Assembly: GCA_015847255.1 (NCBI GenBank)
Contig: JADLZK010010478.1
Location: 1 to 64,000, forward strand
Direction of reading: 5' to 3'
DNA: 64,000 nt
Source of the DNA: Hyparrhenia diplandra
Lineage: Eukaryota > Streptophyta > Magnoliopsida > Poales > Poaceae
A program made the position numbers and the translations under genes. The notes beneath the pieces were generated by a model. The model saw only the letters and a program-made list of their open reading frames with translations, made no database searches and was not told where the DNA came from. This document shows positions 13,231-25,640 of this stretch, piece by piece. Each line of letters opens with the position of its first letter. Positions within the stretch are counted from its first letter, which is position 1.

Positions 13231-15448
13231 TCACAACTTCATCATTGCATTAGGTTGAAGAACAACATGCTACAAAGAATTCAAGAATAAATACCCTTTA
13301 AGAAATGCACTAACAAAAAGATTATTGTGGCTAGAAAATAAGTGTATGCATAAGAGATGTTACCTTGACCTGTGTCCGATTGTATGTGTAGGTAACATGT
13401 ATGAGCCCATCCATAGACTGGATCACGGCAGGATACGAAAATTCCATACCTTTGGTATCCTCTAGTGTCATTACTTCATCCCATGAATCACCGTCGTTTG
13501 AGGAGACTGCAATTTTGAGTGTTCCTCTGGAGAAGGTGTTGTAGGCAAGCAATACTCTTCCATCCTTCATCTTAACTCCATCGATTCCTACAGGTGTGCC
13601 GTCCAGAGGTTAAAAAGTGAAAGATAGCAAATATTCTTTGAAAACTCATAAGCATGTCTTAGAACTTTCTGAAACACCAAACCATCAATTGATGGTCGCT
13701 ACAGGGCCTTTCTAGATGAAGGAAGTTTATCTTCTGGCCTCCTCAACAACGAGGGACGCATTCAATTAAACTCCACAAGCATCTAAATAAGTGCCCACCA
13801 GGATTTCCTGGTGGGTGGAGTCATGCACCCACAACTCCACCACCACACTGATGATGCTTTTGTGGTCTTCAACAAACCCTTTAAATATTATTACTGTTAC
13901 AAGGTTATTGAATCATGCAGAAAGCTTATTAGGCTCACCAGAATTTGGGTTTGGAAGCTCAGTCTCATGGACATAACTCCATGTCACACCTTCATCAACA
14001 GAATCAGCCATACAAACACGCCCTATTGTATCAAATGATCGCAGCAACACTCGAATAGTTCCATTTGTCTGTCCGGTAGGGAACTGGCTGAATCACCCCA
14101 AGCGGTTGACCTTCAACACATATAGGGCCATACTTCCTCCATGTCCGCCCAGCATCTTTCGTTACCTTAGTTGATAAAAAGTTGTTAGAACATAGAGCCA
14201 TGTTGCACAATGCTACATATGAATTTCTGAAAGAAATGAAACATGTGACTACCTCAAGCCATGCACCCCAAGAATTCCAACTTTCAACTGATGATCCACA
14301 CAGTAGGCGCCCATCTTCAAGCAAGAAAGGCTGCATTGGAGAAGTTGTCATCAGGTTCCATCTTACTATGAGAAAATATACATCATAATGGAAGGGATAG
14401 AAAACTAATGGAAACTTGTTCTAAGATGTGAAGTAAAAAGAAAAACACCACATTTATACATGCCTTATTCTTAATAGGACCAAGTATACCCGGAGGTAAC
14501 TGCTCTCTCTGTGACCAGGTTACACGCCATCTAACGATCTTTTCATGGCACCGCTCCACCTGAACAAGTAATGTTCATTATCCGATCATTACATTCCTTC
14601 AATCAGAGGAGTTGATAGTCACAAATAAAAAGTCTTACTTCTGAACTTCTTGACCAATCTTGTAGAATAGAAGCAGCTCACGAGAGGAAGTTGAAACAAA
14701 ACAGGATTCCACATGGGCACCCCATCTTGTTCATCAGCCACCACGGGAGGATGCCAGTGACCATCCTATACAAATGTAGTATTCCAAGTAAGAACTGATC
14801 TTCTAGGTACAGAAAACAAAAGTATATTGGATGGGTTGAACGCACACTATATCTCTGTAACCAGATTTTTGACATCCGAAGCACCTTCCCTGGATCCACC
14901 AAAATATGCTACCAAAAAGTTTTCTTTGTCAATCTGAAAAGTAAAAATTCACATGAGAGCAATTCCAACTGTCTTCAAAATGCCTACATCTGAAGGACAT
15001 ACACCTGACCTGTACAATAGTAGAAGCATGGCAGCTACTGAAAGGGCACCTCCAGAAGGAAATGTGAGTTCTTCTTTCACAGCGCACCACCTAGGCGTCA
15101 CATTTGTAGTCATGTTGATAATGCTTTGGGTGTCCTCTTCCAAATTTTGTCCAACTTTTACCTTGCTGTCAATCAGGTCAGCGATGAAGTCCAAAGATGA
15201 ATGACTAAGCCTATTGAACATTAAAATGTAAAATCTAGTTTCATGAAGCTGTAAGAAGCAAACTAGAACTTACTCCTGAACAAGTGCTGAATTGGGGCCG
15301 ATCTCAAGCAACGACCTAGCAGACGCTATGGTGAAGCTGAAAGGTTTGTTGTTGAGAAGATTTTTATGTATTGAGATGGAAATAAAAAGAGGAGCACAGA
15401 AAATAGCAGGATGAAGGGTATGGCGCTCCACACGTATTGTAAACTCAT
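13231..15448 (-). CDS. Sialidase-like BNR/Asp-box protein, copy 1 (frame-damaged)
   Basis: Plant relative of the bacterial BNR_2 / exo-sialidase fold; the substrate is unknown, since plants are not thought to make sialic acid. Nine exons fit splice signals and phase: 15448-15274, 15204-15010, 14933-14846, 14765-14639, 14559-14464, 14330-14253, 14165-13939, 13587-13364, 13269-13231. The start gives a short signal-anchor (MSLQYVWSAIPFILLFSVLL). Asp-box-type motifs include DAGRTW and NDGDSW; other family blocks are FGGSREGASDV, LEDGRLLCGSSVESWNSW and MKDGRVLLAYN. The last exon encodes HVVLQPNAMMKL. Six single-base indels break the frame (about 14063-14072, 14525, 14684, 14866-14870, 15045 and in exon 1 about 15340-15390), yet I see no substitution-type stop. 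The intron after exon 5 has a GC donor. A GC-rich block near 16122-16300 is a likely 5' UTR exon. Confidence 0.8.
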
Positions 15449-16299
15449 CCAAGTGTGTTCAAATACAAGGCTGAAACAGAGTAAAGTTAAAGATAAGTAA
15501 GCCATATAAGATGCCTTTGCAATACCATGTACAACATGTCCACTGGACCACTAGACTAGTTTTCAGAATTGCTTTAAGGAACAGAAGACTGCAGACTGCC
15601 AACAATTTCTTTTCTTAGGATCTCAGGCCCTACCGTAACAGGGGAAAAAAAACAACTACTGTATATCCTACAAGTGGATTCTCCCATCACATTACAACTA
15701 ATTAGAACTGGCATAAGAAAAAGCATTCATGTTCTAGGAAATGAACGAACATTATGCATTACTGGCAGCGGAAATCACACTCACTGCTTCACATGCAGTG
15801 TGGCACTGCACTAAATCACTTTGATTGAGCACCAAGAATGTCGTTCTCATCATCTCAAAGAGGAAAGAATCGAAGATTTCAACAGGGGAGACAGATATCG
15901 ACCCGACGACCCTCCCTCAAGGCTCCACCTACATTTAGGCGAAGACCCTCCCCGAAATAATCGCACCCACTTAGCCATTTAGGCCTAACATCACTCAGGA
16001 CCAACAGAAACGATATGAGGAGGGTCAGAGGGATCACCAAAGCTCAGAGCCCCAAAACGACAAATCGGCGGCCTTAGGACCCAGACGGCTGAGGGCTCGA
16101 GCGTTGGTCGGGGCGGCTTACGCGGCTGCAGCTGCAGCTGCAGCAAGTTGTGGAAGCGAGGCGGTCGCTTCGCCGGCTCCGGCTCCGGCTCCGAATGGGG
16201 TTGCGTCGGTCGCTGCGGTTCGGGGCGGCGTTGACGGCTATGGTTCGGGGCAAGACGCGGGCAGCTACGCCGCGGTGACAGCTCTCTAGTCGCGTCTGT

Positions 16300-18900
16300 G
16301 GGTCAAGCCGCGGACACAGGAATGAATGATGATGGTAGAGAAAACTGCAGAGCGGAGACGACTCCCTCCGTCTCAAAATATACGTTTTCAAGAGCAGGAC
16401 AGTGACTGGGTAACACTTTTTATTTTAATATAGTGCAAAAATTTAAATAAAAATAACGAGCAGGAAATTTAGCTTTAGGCTTTGTTTATGGTTTAGGGTA
16501 AATAAATAGTTTACCTTGTTTTTATGTTTAGTATTTAGTGTTTAGGGTTTAAAGTTAAGATTAAGATTTATAATTGGAATTTATATAGCACGTATAGTCG
16601 TGAGAAGCACTCATAGGCTCAGTATACTTTTGCTTTTTTAGGGACATGAACTTACATGTTACTAGTTGCTAAATAAATAGGTTACCTTAGTTTTTAGCAC
16701 GCAAAGGCCCGTTTGGAACAGTTTTTTTGAATTTTGAAGGTTTTTCATTCTTATGGGAAAAAACCTATGATGGTGCTTTTTGGAACAAAGGAAAATCAAA
16801 TTCCCTTCCGTAGGAAAGGAAGTGAGTTTGTGTGCATTTTGGAGGAAAAAACATCCACCGAGAGTCAATGGAAATCTGGCCAGCGTGCGGGGTGCTCTCT
16901 GCCTCCGGTGTGCGCTCTGGCTTGCATGTTTTCTTTCCTCTCTCCACTGCTCACCATGCACGGTAGATAGTAAAAGATGTTGTAGTTGTGGACGGAGGGA
17001 GCAGTTGATGAATTTAATTAAATAACATATAATATGCCAAGCGGCTTCATGCTCCTAAACCACTTTAGCATATAGTGGCGATGACTAATTTGTTATTTAG
17101 AGACGTGTCAAGATCTTTCCATATTCCTGCGATCCAAACAGCTCAAAGTCGAATTCCTATGTTTTGGAATCTCGTAGTATTCGCTTTTTCGCTCTACCTA
17201 TTCCTCCATTTTTTTTTTTTTTCTCCATTTTGCATTCCTTTGTTCCAAAGCAGGCCGTATTGTTTGGATTGGAAGTAGAGGAACAGGTTGGGTGTCATGC
17301 CTCAGAAGCTTGATCGGACACCGAGTATTTTTTTTTTCATCGAGCGTGCATTGCCGCGGATTTCACGAAAAGAGAGTTTTAAGCTACAACACGCACACAG
17401 CCATAAACACAAACCGAAAAAAAAAAAAACATCGGTAATCTAAGGATTCTTGAGCAGCGCCCCGAGGCAACATGGGATTGTGATTCTGAGGGGAAAACTA
17501 GGCGACATGCTAAGAGGAAATGAGGAATGCCTCACTTTGCCCCTCCTCTTTCGGGCCGACCAAATTCAGATTCGGGCCTTTGGGCCAAAGCCATCACCGA
17601 AGAGCACCCGCATAGCCTCTTCCTTGGTTGGCGTCGGTGGACGAAAAGGCCTCCGGAACACTGGCGGCGGCATCAAGTAGGCCGGCTGGGATGCGTTGCA
17701 ATGCCCATCTTATGCGGCAACACCGTTTTGCGCTTTGAAGCGTCGCATTTGCAGCGCGGGGTTTGGCGGCAGGCGGGAGCTCCGACGGACGAGTGTTGCG
17801 GTGTCTTGTGATGCGCGCTTCGCCCGCCCTTGATCAGCGGGGAGTCCAACGCGGGATGCACACACGTTTCGAATCTGCTTTCGGCGATAGTCACGTTCGA
17901 GGACCTTGGCGGGCCAAGCCACCGCCACCGACCTCACCGACCTCAGACGCCATAGCATCCTCGAAGGTGAGCTGAACCATGCGTGGAGGTGAAGGGGTCC
18001 AGCACCACCTGGGCCTCCACCACATAGACGAGCGCGTGGCGACAGATACAAACTCGCTGACACGGAGCATTCTCTGTTGACAATAAGTCGATAATAACAT
18101 ATGAGTACTTCAATCGTAGAAAAAGGCTGAAGATCAGTTACGGTTACAAACTCATTAGCGGTCAACGTTGTTTGGATTTTATTTTAGTTTTGAAATGTAG
18201 AATGGCATCATACTATGGGGTACTATGGAATTTTACAAATTTTATGTTTATGTAAGATTTTTTTTTATTATGTTATATAGATTGAAGGCATCATAGAATG
18301 GGGTATCAATTAAATTTTACTTTTAAAATTTTTTTAGTATTATTAGTACTATTTCCAACACCCTACTTTAAATAGTATTTTACTAGAACTAAATCAATTT
18401 AAAAGGTCATTAATCTCAATTATTGTATGGTACTCCCTCCATTCCAAATTATCAGTCACTTTAACGTTTTTTATTCATCCATCTATTTAGTTAATTGATA
18501 GATCATATTATCGTGATATAATAAATTTTTTATCTACAATCATACAATATACTATAAATTTTGATACATGATATATGATCAACATCTTTTCCAGTTGATA
18601 TAAAATTTGACAGTCCCGTAAGGATACAGATTCGGATACTAATAACCTTGCTAACAACTCATTTGGTTGCACTCTCCACATGACCTAGAGGGTAAAATGG
18701 AACTCTTTGTGGGATATATTTTGAATGCTAGGGTGCCAATCTTTTTTGGGACAGATGCAGCGTATGTTAAAATGTACTTAGTTGCAAACGTTTCTTCAGC
18801 AACAACCAAGAAGCAGAATAAAATCAGGTAATCTAGCCTGTACTGTGTAAAGGTCATACAAAGCCGGTGTAGAAAGTTTAAGTGCCTCCAAGCTCAAAGT
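16300..18900. other. Intergenic between sialidase copies 1 and 2
   Basis: No gene is supported. GC-rich sequence around 17,450-18,070 yields overlapping open frames on both strands, but none has family motifs. A hAT-like MITE candidate lies at 16,706-17,256 (listed separately). Near 18,430-18,550 'ctccctccattccaaattat' resembles one end of a Stowaway-type MITE without a clear partner. Confidence 0.4.
16706..17256. mobile_element. Candidate hAT-like MITE
   Basis: The left end ggcccgtttggaaca and the right end tgttccaaagcaggcc form imperfect inverse ends about 550 bp apart. 'GGCC...TTTGGAAC' ends are common for grass hAT-type MITEs. I found no matching 8-bp target duplication (cacgcaaa on the left, gtattgtt on the right), so the borders or the class may be wrong. 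Confidence 0.45.
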
Positions 18901-18931
18901 TGCAAACCATGATCTTCCCATAGTTGCGGAT

Positions 18932-21136
18932 TCACTTCATCGTGGCACCAGGTTTAATAACGACATGCTACAAGGCATTCAAGAAAACTCTTTAGAAAAT
19001 TCAGTATTGACAGAAAAACACGATTGCTGTGAAGATTACTGTGTTATTATGCATGAATCAGGGAAATCACCTTAATCTGAGTCCGGTTGTATGTGTATGT
19101 CACATGTATGAGCTTATCCATGGTCTGGATTACTGCAGGATATGAAAACTCCATACCACTGGTATCCTCAAGTGTCATCACTTCGTTCCAAGAATCACCA
19201 TCATTTAAGGAGACTGCAAGCTTGAGCGTTCCTCTGGAGAAGGTGTTGTAAGCAAGCACCACCCTTCCATCCTTCATCTTAACTCCATCAATACCTTCAG
19301 GTTTCAAGTCTGGAATTGTAAATAGAGAGGTAGCAAACATTTTTCCGCAAATTCGTATGGATGCCTTGAAGGCTTTAGGGAACTTCACGGAATTCGGGTT
19401 TGGGCGCAGTCCCTCGCACAAAACTCCATGTCACACCTCCATCAAAGGAATCAGCCATACAGACCCGGCCTATTGTCTGAAATGATCTCAACAGCACTCG
19501 AATAATCCCATTTGCAGTTCGGTAGGGAACTGGCTGAATCACCCCAAGTGGCTGTCCTTCTATATATATAGGGCCATACTTTTTCCATGTACGTCCGGCA
19601 TTTTGCGTAACCTTTGCTACTAAGGATTTGTCAGAAGACAGAGCCATTATGCAAGAAACACTAGCTGTTACTTCCTAAGTCGTTTTAGCTTTGTCCTAAG
19701 TCAAGCTACTCGAGTTTTAACCAAGGTTTTATTACACTACAGAATATATGTTGATAATGAAATTATTTTTTATAAACATGGTCAAAAAGACAAGTTTGAA
19801 CAGATTAGCTTCTAAATGATTTATAAAAAATTCTTTAAAAAAATGATTTCTCAAAGAAAGAACAGAGGGCCATCCGGATACCTCAAGCCATGCACCCCAA
19901 GAGTTCCAACTCTCAACTGATGATCCACATAGTAGGCGACCATCTTCAAGCAAGAATGGCTGCATTTAGAATTTAATTAGTTTTGCAGAAAACATAGCAT
20001 CCAAAACTGCTATGCTATGATGTGACACAGAGCAAAAGGAAACAAATTTTGACATGCCTTGTTCTTAATTGGACCAAGGATACCAGGTGGCAGCTGCTCT
20101 CTTGGTAACCAGGTTAGGCCGCCATCCAGGGACCTTTTCATGGCACCACTCCACCTGAATGAGTTATAGTTAGCCTCAGGTCGTCAAATTCATGTATGTC
20201 TTTGGCTCAGCCTGGTCTATCAGAGATAAGGGGGCCGAGATCATAAACAAAGGCCATACTTCTGGACTTCTTGGCCAATCTTGTAGAAGAGAAGCAGTTC
20301 ACGAGAGGGAAGCTGAAACAGAACAGGGTTCCACATAGGCACCCCCAATTGTTCATCGGCCACTACTGGAGGATGCCAGTGGCCATCCTAAAAAAAATGT
20401 AAGCTTGTTAGTAAAAACCAAATCCTAATCTTATAGGTGTAAAAAAAATCTGAAGTATGTATGATACTATGATGAATTGAACCCACACTATATCTCTGCA
20501 ACCATATTTTGACATCCGGAGCACCTTCCATAGATCCACCAAAATATGCCACCAAAAAATTCCCTTCATCAATCTGCTCGGGCAACCTTCATATGTGAGT
20601 GATTTTCATGTCTTCTTTAAAATGATAACATATCCAGAGGCCATGTACCTGTACAATAGTGGAAGCATGACAACTATTGAAAGGGGCACTCCTAGCAGGA
20701 AATGTGAACTCTTTCTTCACGATGCTCCATCCAGATGTCGCAACTGTAGTAACGTTAGTAATGTTTTGGGTGTTTTCTGCCAACCTCTGTCCAATGACGA
20801 CGTTTCTGTAATTCAGGTTAGCCACAAGCACATTGGTTCAAATCTGAAGCCTACTAAAACATAATCAAAATCAAAAATCAAAACAGGAAATAGATAGTAC
20901 AAAGCTGACTCAGGCTGTTGAAAGAAAAATCAGAACAGTACATACTCGTTAACAAGTCTCGAATTGGCGTGGATCTCATGCAATGACCTAGTGACCAATG
21001 CTGTGAAGTTGAAAGGTCTCTTGGTTTGGCAGATCTTATGAGGTGAATCAAAAGTGACGAAAGCGTAGAAGAGCAGTACGCACGATATAGCGTTCCATAC
21101 TAGCTGTAGCTTGCTGGTACTGTGAGTGGTAAGCAT
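18932..21136 (-). CDS. Sialidase-like BNR/Asp-box protein, copy 2
   Basis: Same family and exon plan as the copies on either side; function unknown. Exons: 21136-20946, 20805-20649, 20573-20487, 20387-20260, 20154-20058, 19959-19882, 19611-19389, 19294-19071, 18967-18932. The start (MLTTHSTSKLQLVWNAISCV) is a predicted signal-anchor. Asp-box-type motifs NAGRTW, DGGVTW and NDGDSW and the block LEDGRLLCGSSVE are present. The last exon encodes HVVIKPGATMK. The exon-2 acceptor that lines up with the other copies (20843) would leave a stop, but a later acceptor after ttacag restores the frame, giving about 406 residues with no break. The intron after exon 5 has a GC donor, as in copy 1. A likely 5' UTR exon ends near 21,901, spliced to just before the ATG. 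Confidence 0.85.
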
Positions 21137-22130
21137 TGCCTTACACAGGTTCTGTTCCTACAAAGTTGCATTGTTTTAATTTTGAAGATCAGCAAGTTTA
21201 TAGGTACAGTCCCACAGAACCTACAAAATTGAATAAACTTGTACACAACAGAAATTACAAAGCAAGATATCCATACACCAAATGTAGAACCATTACAAAA
21301 TTAGAATTTTACTTCAAGGAAGTAGAGTGGCAAACTTTTTTTTGTTCTTAGGCATTCCACTGCAATCATACTAAAGAAGAAAAATTCACTTTCGTGCTTG
21401 AGTAATCACTCATCTGAACCAACCCATAATCCATACAAAGAACAATTATCACATGCTTCTGTATAAAAGATCCGTATCAGTACAGGAGAGACACTATCTG
21501 TCGGACGTCCTGCAGCATATAATAATTTGTAACTTTAATGGACCCAATTTTGTAACTCACTCATATGGCATGCCAAAAGGAAGAGAGAAAAAACTACACA
21601 AAGAACCTGTAAATGGTGCGAATTTTTAAACAATTTGTATGTAGCGTAGCCAACTGTAAGTAAATTAAACTGATTAACTTGCAAAATTCGATCAACAGCA
21701 GTTCGTAGGACATGCTACTGATAGAACCACGCACCTAACGGAACCGTTAAGATCTGCACGACAGCCTGCGTAGGCACCAAAATCTGCAGCCGATAGAACC
21801 GCGCGCACTGGATACCATACGGCATCGGACCAAAAAAACCAAAATGCTCAACCCAGTGCTGTAAAAAAGGACGGGATGAGAGGGAGAGGGAGAGCACCTT
21901 CTGACCAGAGCAGTCGAGCGGGATCGGGAGCGGCGGCTCGGTGGCAACGGTGACTTGGTGATTCCGCGGCGGCGCTAGTGTGGGGTTCCTGAGAGCAGGT
22001 AGTACTAAAAAAAATACTGGAGAGTAGATAGGAAATGATTATAGCGAGGGATTTGAATACTGTTTTTTTAGCTTTTACCTACTCCCTTTATCCTTTTTTT
22101 TTTTTTTTTTGGTTTCCATGACACAAGTTT

Positions 22131-22282
22131 GACACTCATAGGAAACACATGCAATATTTATATCTTCAAATAAATTTATTAGAAAACTAAATTCAAAAAA
22201 AATATTGACACTCGTAGGAAACACATGCAATATTTATATCTTCAAATAAATTTATTAGAAAATTAAATTCAAATATATTTCA
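22131..22282. repeat. 76-bp tandem duplication
   Basis: Two nearly identical units start with gacactcataggaaacaca at 22131 and gacactcgtaggaaacaca at 22207, differing at only a few bases over about 70 bp. They lie in AT-rich DNA upstream of sialidase copy 2, and no coding role is apparent. Confidence 0.8.
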
Positions 22283-22289
22283 ATGATAC

Positions 22290-23090
22290 TAATTTTATAT
22301 CACAAATATTAATATTTTTAATATATATTTTTTTGTGAAAGTCGTTTCTCGGAAAGCAAGAATAAGTTATTTTTATTTGATTTTATTAATTATAATTGTG
22401 TAAGAGAGAAACATTTCCTCCATCTTCTTCTTCTTAATATGGAGACGCGCAAACCTTTTGCGTGATCGAGAAAAAAACTTAGAATCTGCAAAAACTTATT
22501 TTTTGACTGATAAGTAACCTAAGAATTTTCTCTAAAAAGTGACGCAAAGAGAGGTTTACAGCAATCCCATCTGTGCGATGCCAGACGTTATCTGAGGTCT
22601 GACTGAGGTCTGAGCTTCCCCGCTGCCCTTCTCTGCGTCAAGGCAAAAATCACGCGCCTCACACGCGTCTTCCTGCTGGCATTGTCTCTATCTGGGTGCT
22701 GCTACAGTATTCCCTCTTCTGAGTGTCTCTGTAACTTAGATATTGCTCGCATTATACAACTAAGAAGACCAATTCATTCCAGTGAACAAAACAAAAGGCT
22801 AATGATGCTGATGCCATGGTAGATGGTACTCTTCTTATCTAAAGAGCCAAGAATCCGAGTAACGATCCACCCAACAATTCTCCTACCAGATGCACTGTTC
22901 ACACACATCACTTATCCTGGGCACCAAGATTTATTATCCATAGTTTTCAGGACCTCAACTGTGGTACAAGATCTCATTTGGATTGACACTAAAAGTGCTT
23001 CTACCACAAATTCGTTGGGGTTTCAGGATAGTGAACTACATAGACACGGTGGGAATGCTTATTGATGATTTGATGAGTGGTTGAATGATC
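22290..23090. other. Intergenic, upstream of sialidase copy 2 and downstream of RidA
   Basis: No gene is supported. The part nearest 23,094 is expected to hold the 3' UTR of the minus-strand RidA gene. Otherwise I see only short frames without family motifs. Confidence 0.4.
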
Positions 23091-23093
23091 TGA

Positions 23094-25276
23094 TTAGAGA
23101 GCGGCGATGCACTCGATCTCAATCCTAGCATTCAGCGGCAGCGCTGCCACTTGGTAGGTTGAACGTGCAGGTGCAGGTGCCGGGAAATCTGCAACAGGAA
23201 CGCAAATATCTTCAGATAAAAGCAAAAACAACGGTTAAGGATATGACATCGAGAATCTGATTATGGTAATCTGAACTAAACACTTTCACAGCTCCGTGGT
23301 TAAAGAAAGGAATGACATCACTAGGAACAGGAAGGGTAACACAGCCCAAACGTACATTTGCCATAGACCTCGTTCACTTTCTTGAAATCCTGCAGATCAG
23401 CCAACCTGCGGGTACAAGAATAAAATCACTGAATCACGCCTGGAGAGATCAAAATATCTTGAGCAAAACAGCCTTGACCGATGTAAGGAACATGTGCTTA
23501 CATGATTGTAGTCTTCACAACTGAAGAATAGCTAGCACCACTTGCTTTCAATATCTCACCCATGTTCTTCATAACCTGTGACAAAGAGAGTACATTACAG
23601 CAGACACCAGGCTACTTTTCTCAACTCAAACTTGCAAAAAGACAACTTATGTTCCTGCAGAATGTCATACAGGATATTCCATTTCTCCATTTAGCAGATG
23701 CGGATTCATTATCAAAGTTCTGAACTTATGTTTTAACAGAGATGTCTGAAATGCATATTTTTATGCCAGATCAATAGATACTGTGAACACTGAACAACTG
23801 AGAAACTGAGTCACAAATGATACATATTCACATCTGGGAATCAGTTTTCACCTGCTCTGTTTGCTCCTCAACATTTTCAGAGACAAACTTCCCGGTCTGA
23901 AAACAGAAAGGTGCATTAGTTGTGTCATTACCTACAACTAGCAAACTAGCTGATAAAAGTGATGTAGAAAAACCAACAAAATGGTAGAACAACAGTCCAA
24001 AAGCAAACCTCAGGATTCAATCCAAGAACTCCAGAAACAAACACAAGATTGTTTGCTTTGATGGCCTGAGAATAAGGGCCTAGTGCGGCCGGTGCCTTCT
24101 CTGTCTGAACAGCCTCCTTTAAACCTAAACATAATTGCCCAAAATTGTCATTATAGCATATGAAATGGTCCGAGATGTTCAAACTCTATTTTAGACTTCC
24201 ACCTCAAGAAAGAACCAGGTTGTTTAGTTGTTGAACAACATTAACTCGCAACTCATAAACCATGTTAATTATGTTTTTGGGTATGTTGTTCCCATGAAAA
24301 CATCAGGTCAGGTGAGCAATTGTTGTTTGGCTCAACTGTATTTTCACACTGTGCTCCAGTTGCTTGCGTGAATCTCTCTATGCCACTGAAATTTAATTTC
24401 GCGATTCTCAATGACATACAAGGGATTGCGAAAATTTTCAGCTGCATAATATACGCTTTTTAATAGCACTTTAAAAGAGGTATAGGACTCTTCTAGCAAA
24501 CTGTCACTACGGAATACTAGTGATCATTCAGCACTTGTGAGAGTAGTTTCTTACATAGAACCATGTGTATCCCACTATCCCAGGTTCCCAACCTATATGA
24601 ACACCATAAACTTAACACATTCAGCAATCCACTAATCCTCTTGGTATCATAAAGTAATCCTCATTGCTTTGCTTTCCTGTCGAAAATTAAATCATTATTT
24701 ATGCTTATATTGGACCTTGCTGGTGTCATACGCACTGAACGAGTGACCACCATCCAGCTCAGCAATCTAAACCTTTTTTTTAATTTATTATTGGTTAACG
24801 ATTAGTAAGCTTGCACTTCACACTGCATAATGCAAACTTTATCACCTTTTCATCAAGACAGAAAGTGTCAACCGGAAAATTCAGCATTTCACATACGTAG
24901 CTAATTATTGCCATGGATTGGCTGCCCCTACAATCGAATCGCTGCAGCAATCAGTCCTCCGTTCCAAAAATGAAGAAAGGATGGCTAAATTCGCAGCTTC
25001 GCATTACAAACAATACATATTTCCCACGATACGACTGAGATAAACAGTAAGTGCAAGTAAACCACTAACAAGCAACCCGCGCGTCTGTAAGCGGAAGGGG
25101 AGCGGGAGGCGTACCGGTGGCGGAGGTCGAGAGGGACGCGGCGACAGGGCAGCGGCGCCCCTGGAGAAGGATAAGGAGGAGCGGGAGGAGGCGGCGGCTC
25201 CGAGCCTGACGGAGATGGGCGCCGCGGCCGGGGAGGTGGCGGCGAACCTGGAGACGGCGGCGGCGCTCCACGCCAT
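23094..25276 (-). CDS. Reactive intermediate deaminase RidA/YjgF/UK114, plastid type
   Basis: RidA proteins hydrolyse reactive enamine/imine intermediates formed by PLP enzymes such as threonine dehydratase; the plant form acts in chloroplasts and protects branched-chain amino acid synthesis. Six exons: 25276-25115, 24124-24009, 23896-23852, 23575-23502, 23405-23356, 23188-23094. Exon 1 encodes an Ala/Ser/Arg-rich transit peptide from MAWSAAAVSRFAA. The mature part begins LKEAVQTEKAPAALGPYSQA and continues VFVSGVLGLNPE, TGKFVSENVEEQTEQ, VMKNMGEILKASGASY, then RSTYQVAALPLNARIEIEC, which holds the conserved Arg of the active site. Exon 1 needs one more base near 25140-25155 for the transit peptide to run on into the mature frame; all later phases are consistent. 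The expected length is about 180 residues. The PP2C gene ends 365 bp upstream of the ATG. Confidence 0.92.
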
Positions 25277-25640
25277 GGCTAGAACCCTACCAGTTGCCGA
25301 GCACGGGCGACGGCGTCGGGACTCGGGGAGGTGGGTGGGTGGGTGCGAGTGCGATCGCTCGCGTGAAAAATGCTTGGGCTGCTGTACTAGTAGCAGTAGT
25401 GACGACTGACCAGCGCGGCGGATTTGTTCCTGGGCCTATTCCGCTTTCGAGAGGCTTTTGAAACGTAGTAAGTGTTGGGCCTAAACTGTTCCTGGGCTGG
25501 GCCAGGGAAGAGACACTTCGTTCAAATGCAAGAAATTGCATTCGTACCGAAATTTGCACAGTGGAGTTCAGATTTTAGTTGCTTGCTGAGATTTCTACAG
25601 TACAGTAGACACATTCGCAGGAGCAGCATGCAGATGTTCA

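Noticed and set aside
13231..15448. Calling sialidase copy 1 a definite pseudogene
   Set aside because: Its breaks are all 1-base indels without nonsense substitutions, the same fault type as in housekeeping genes here, so an error in the sequence is at least as likely.
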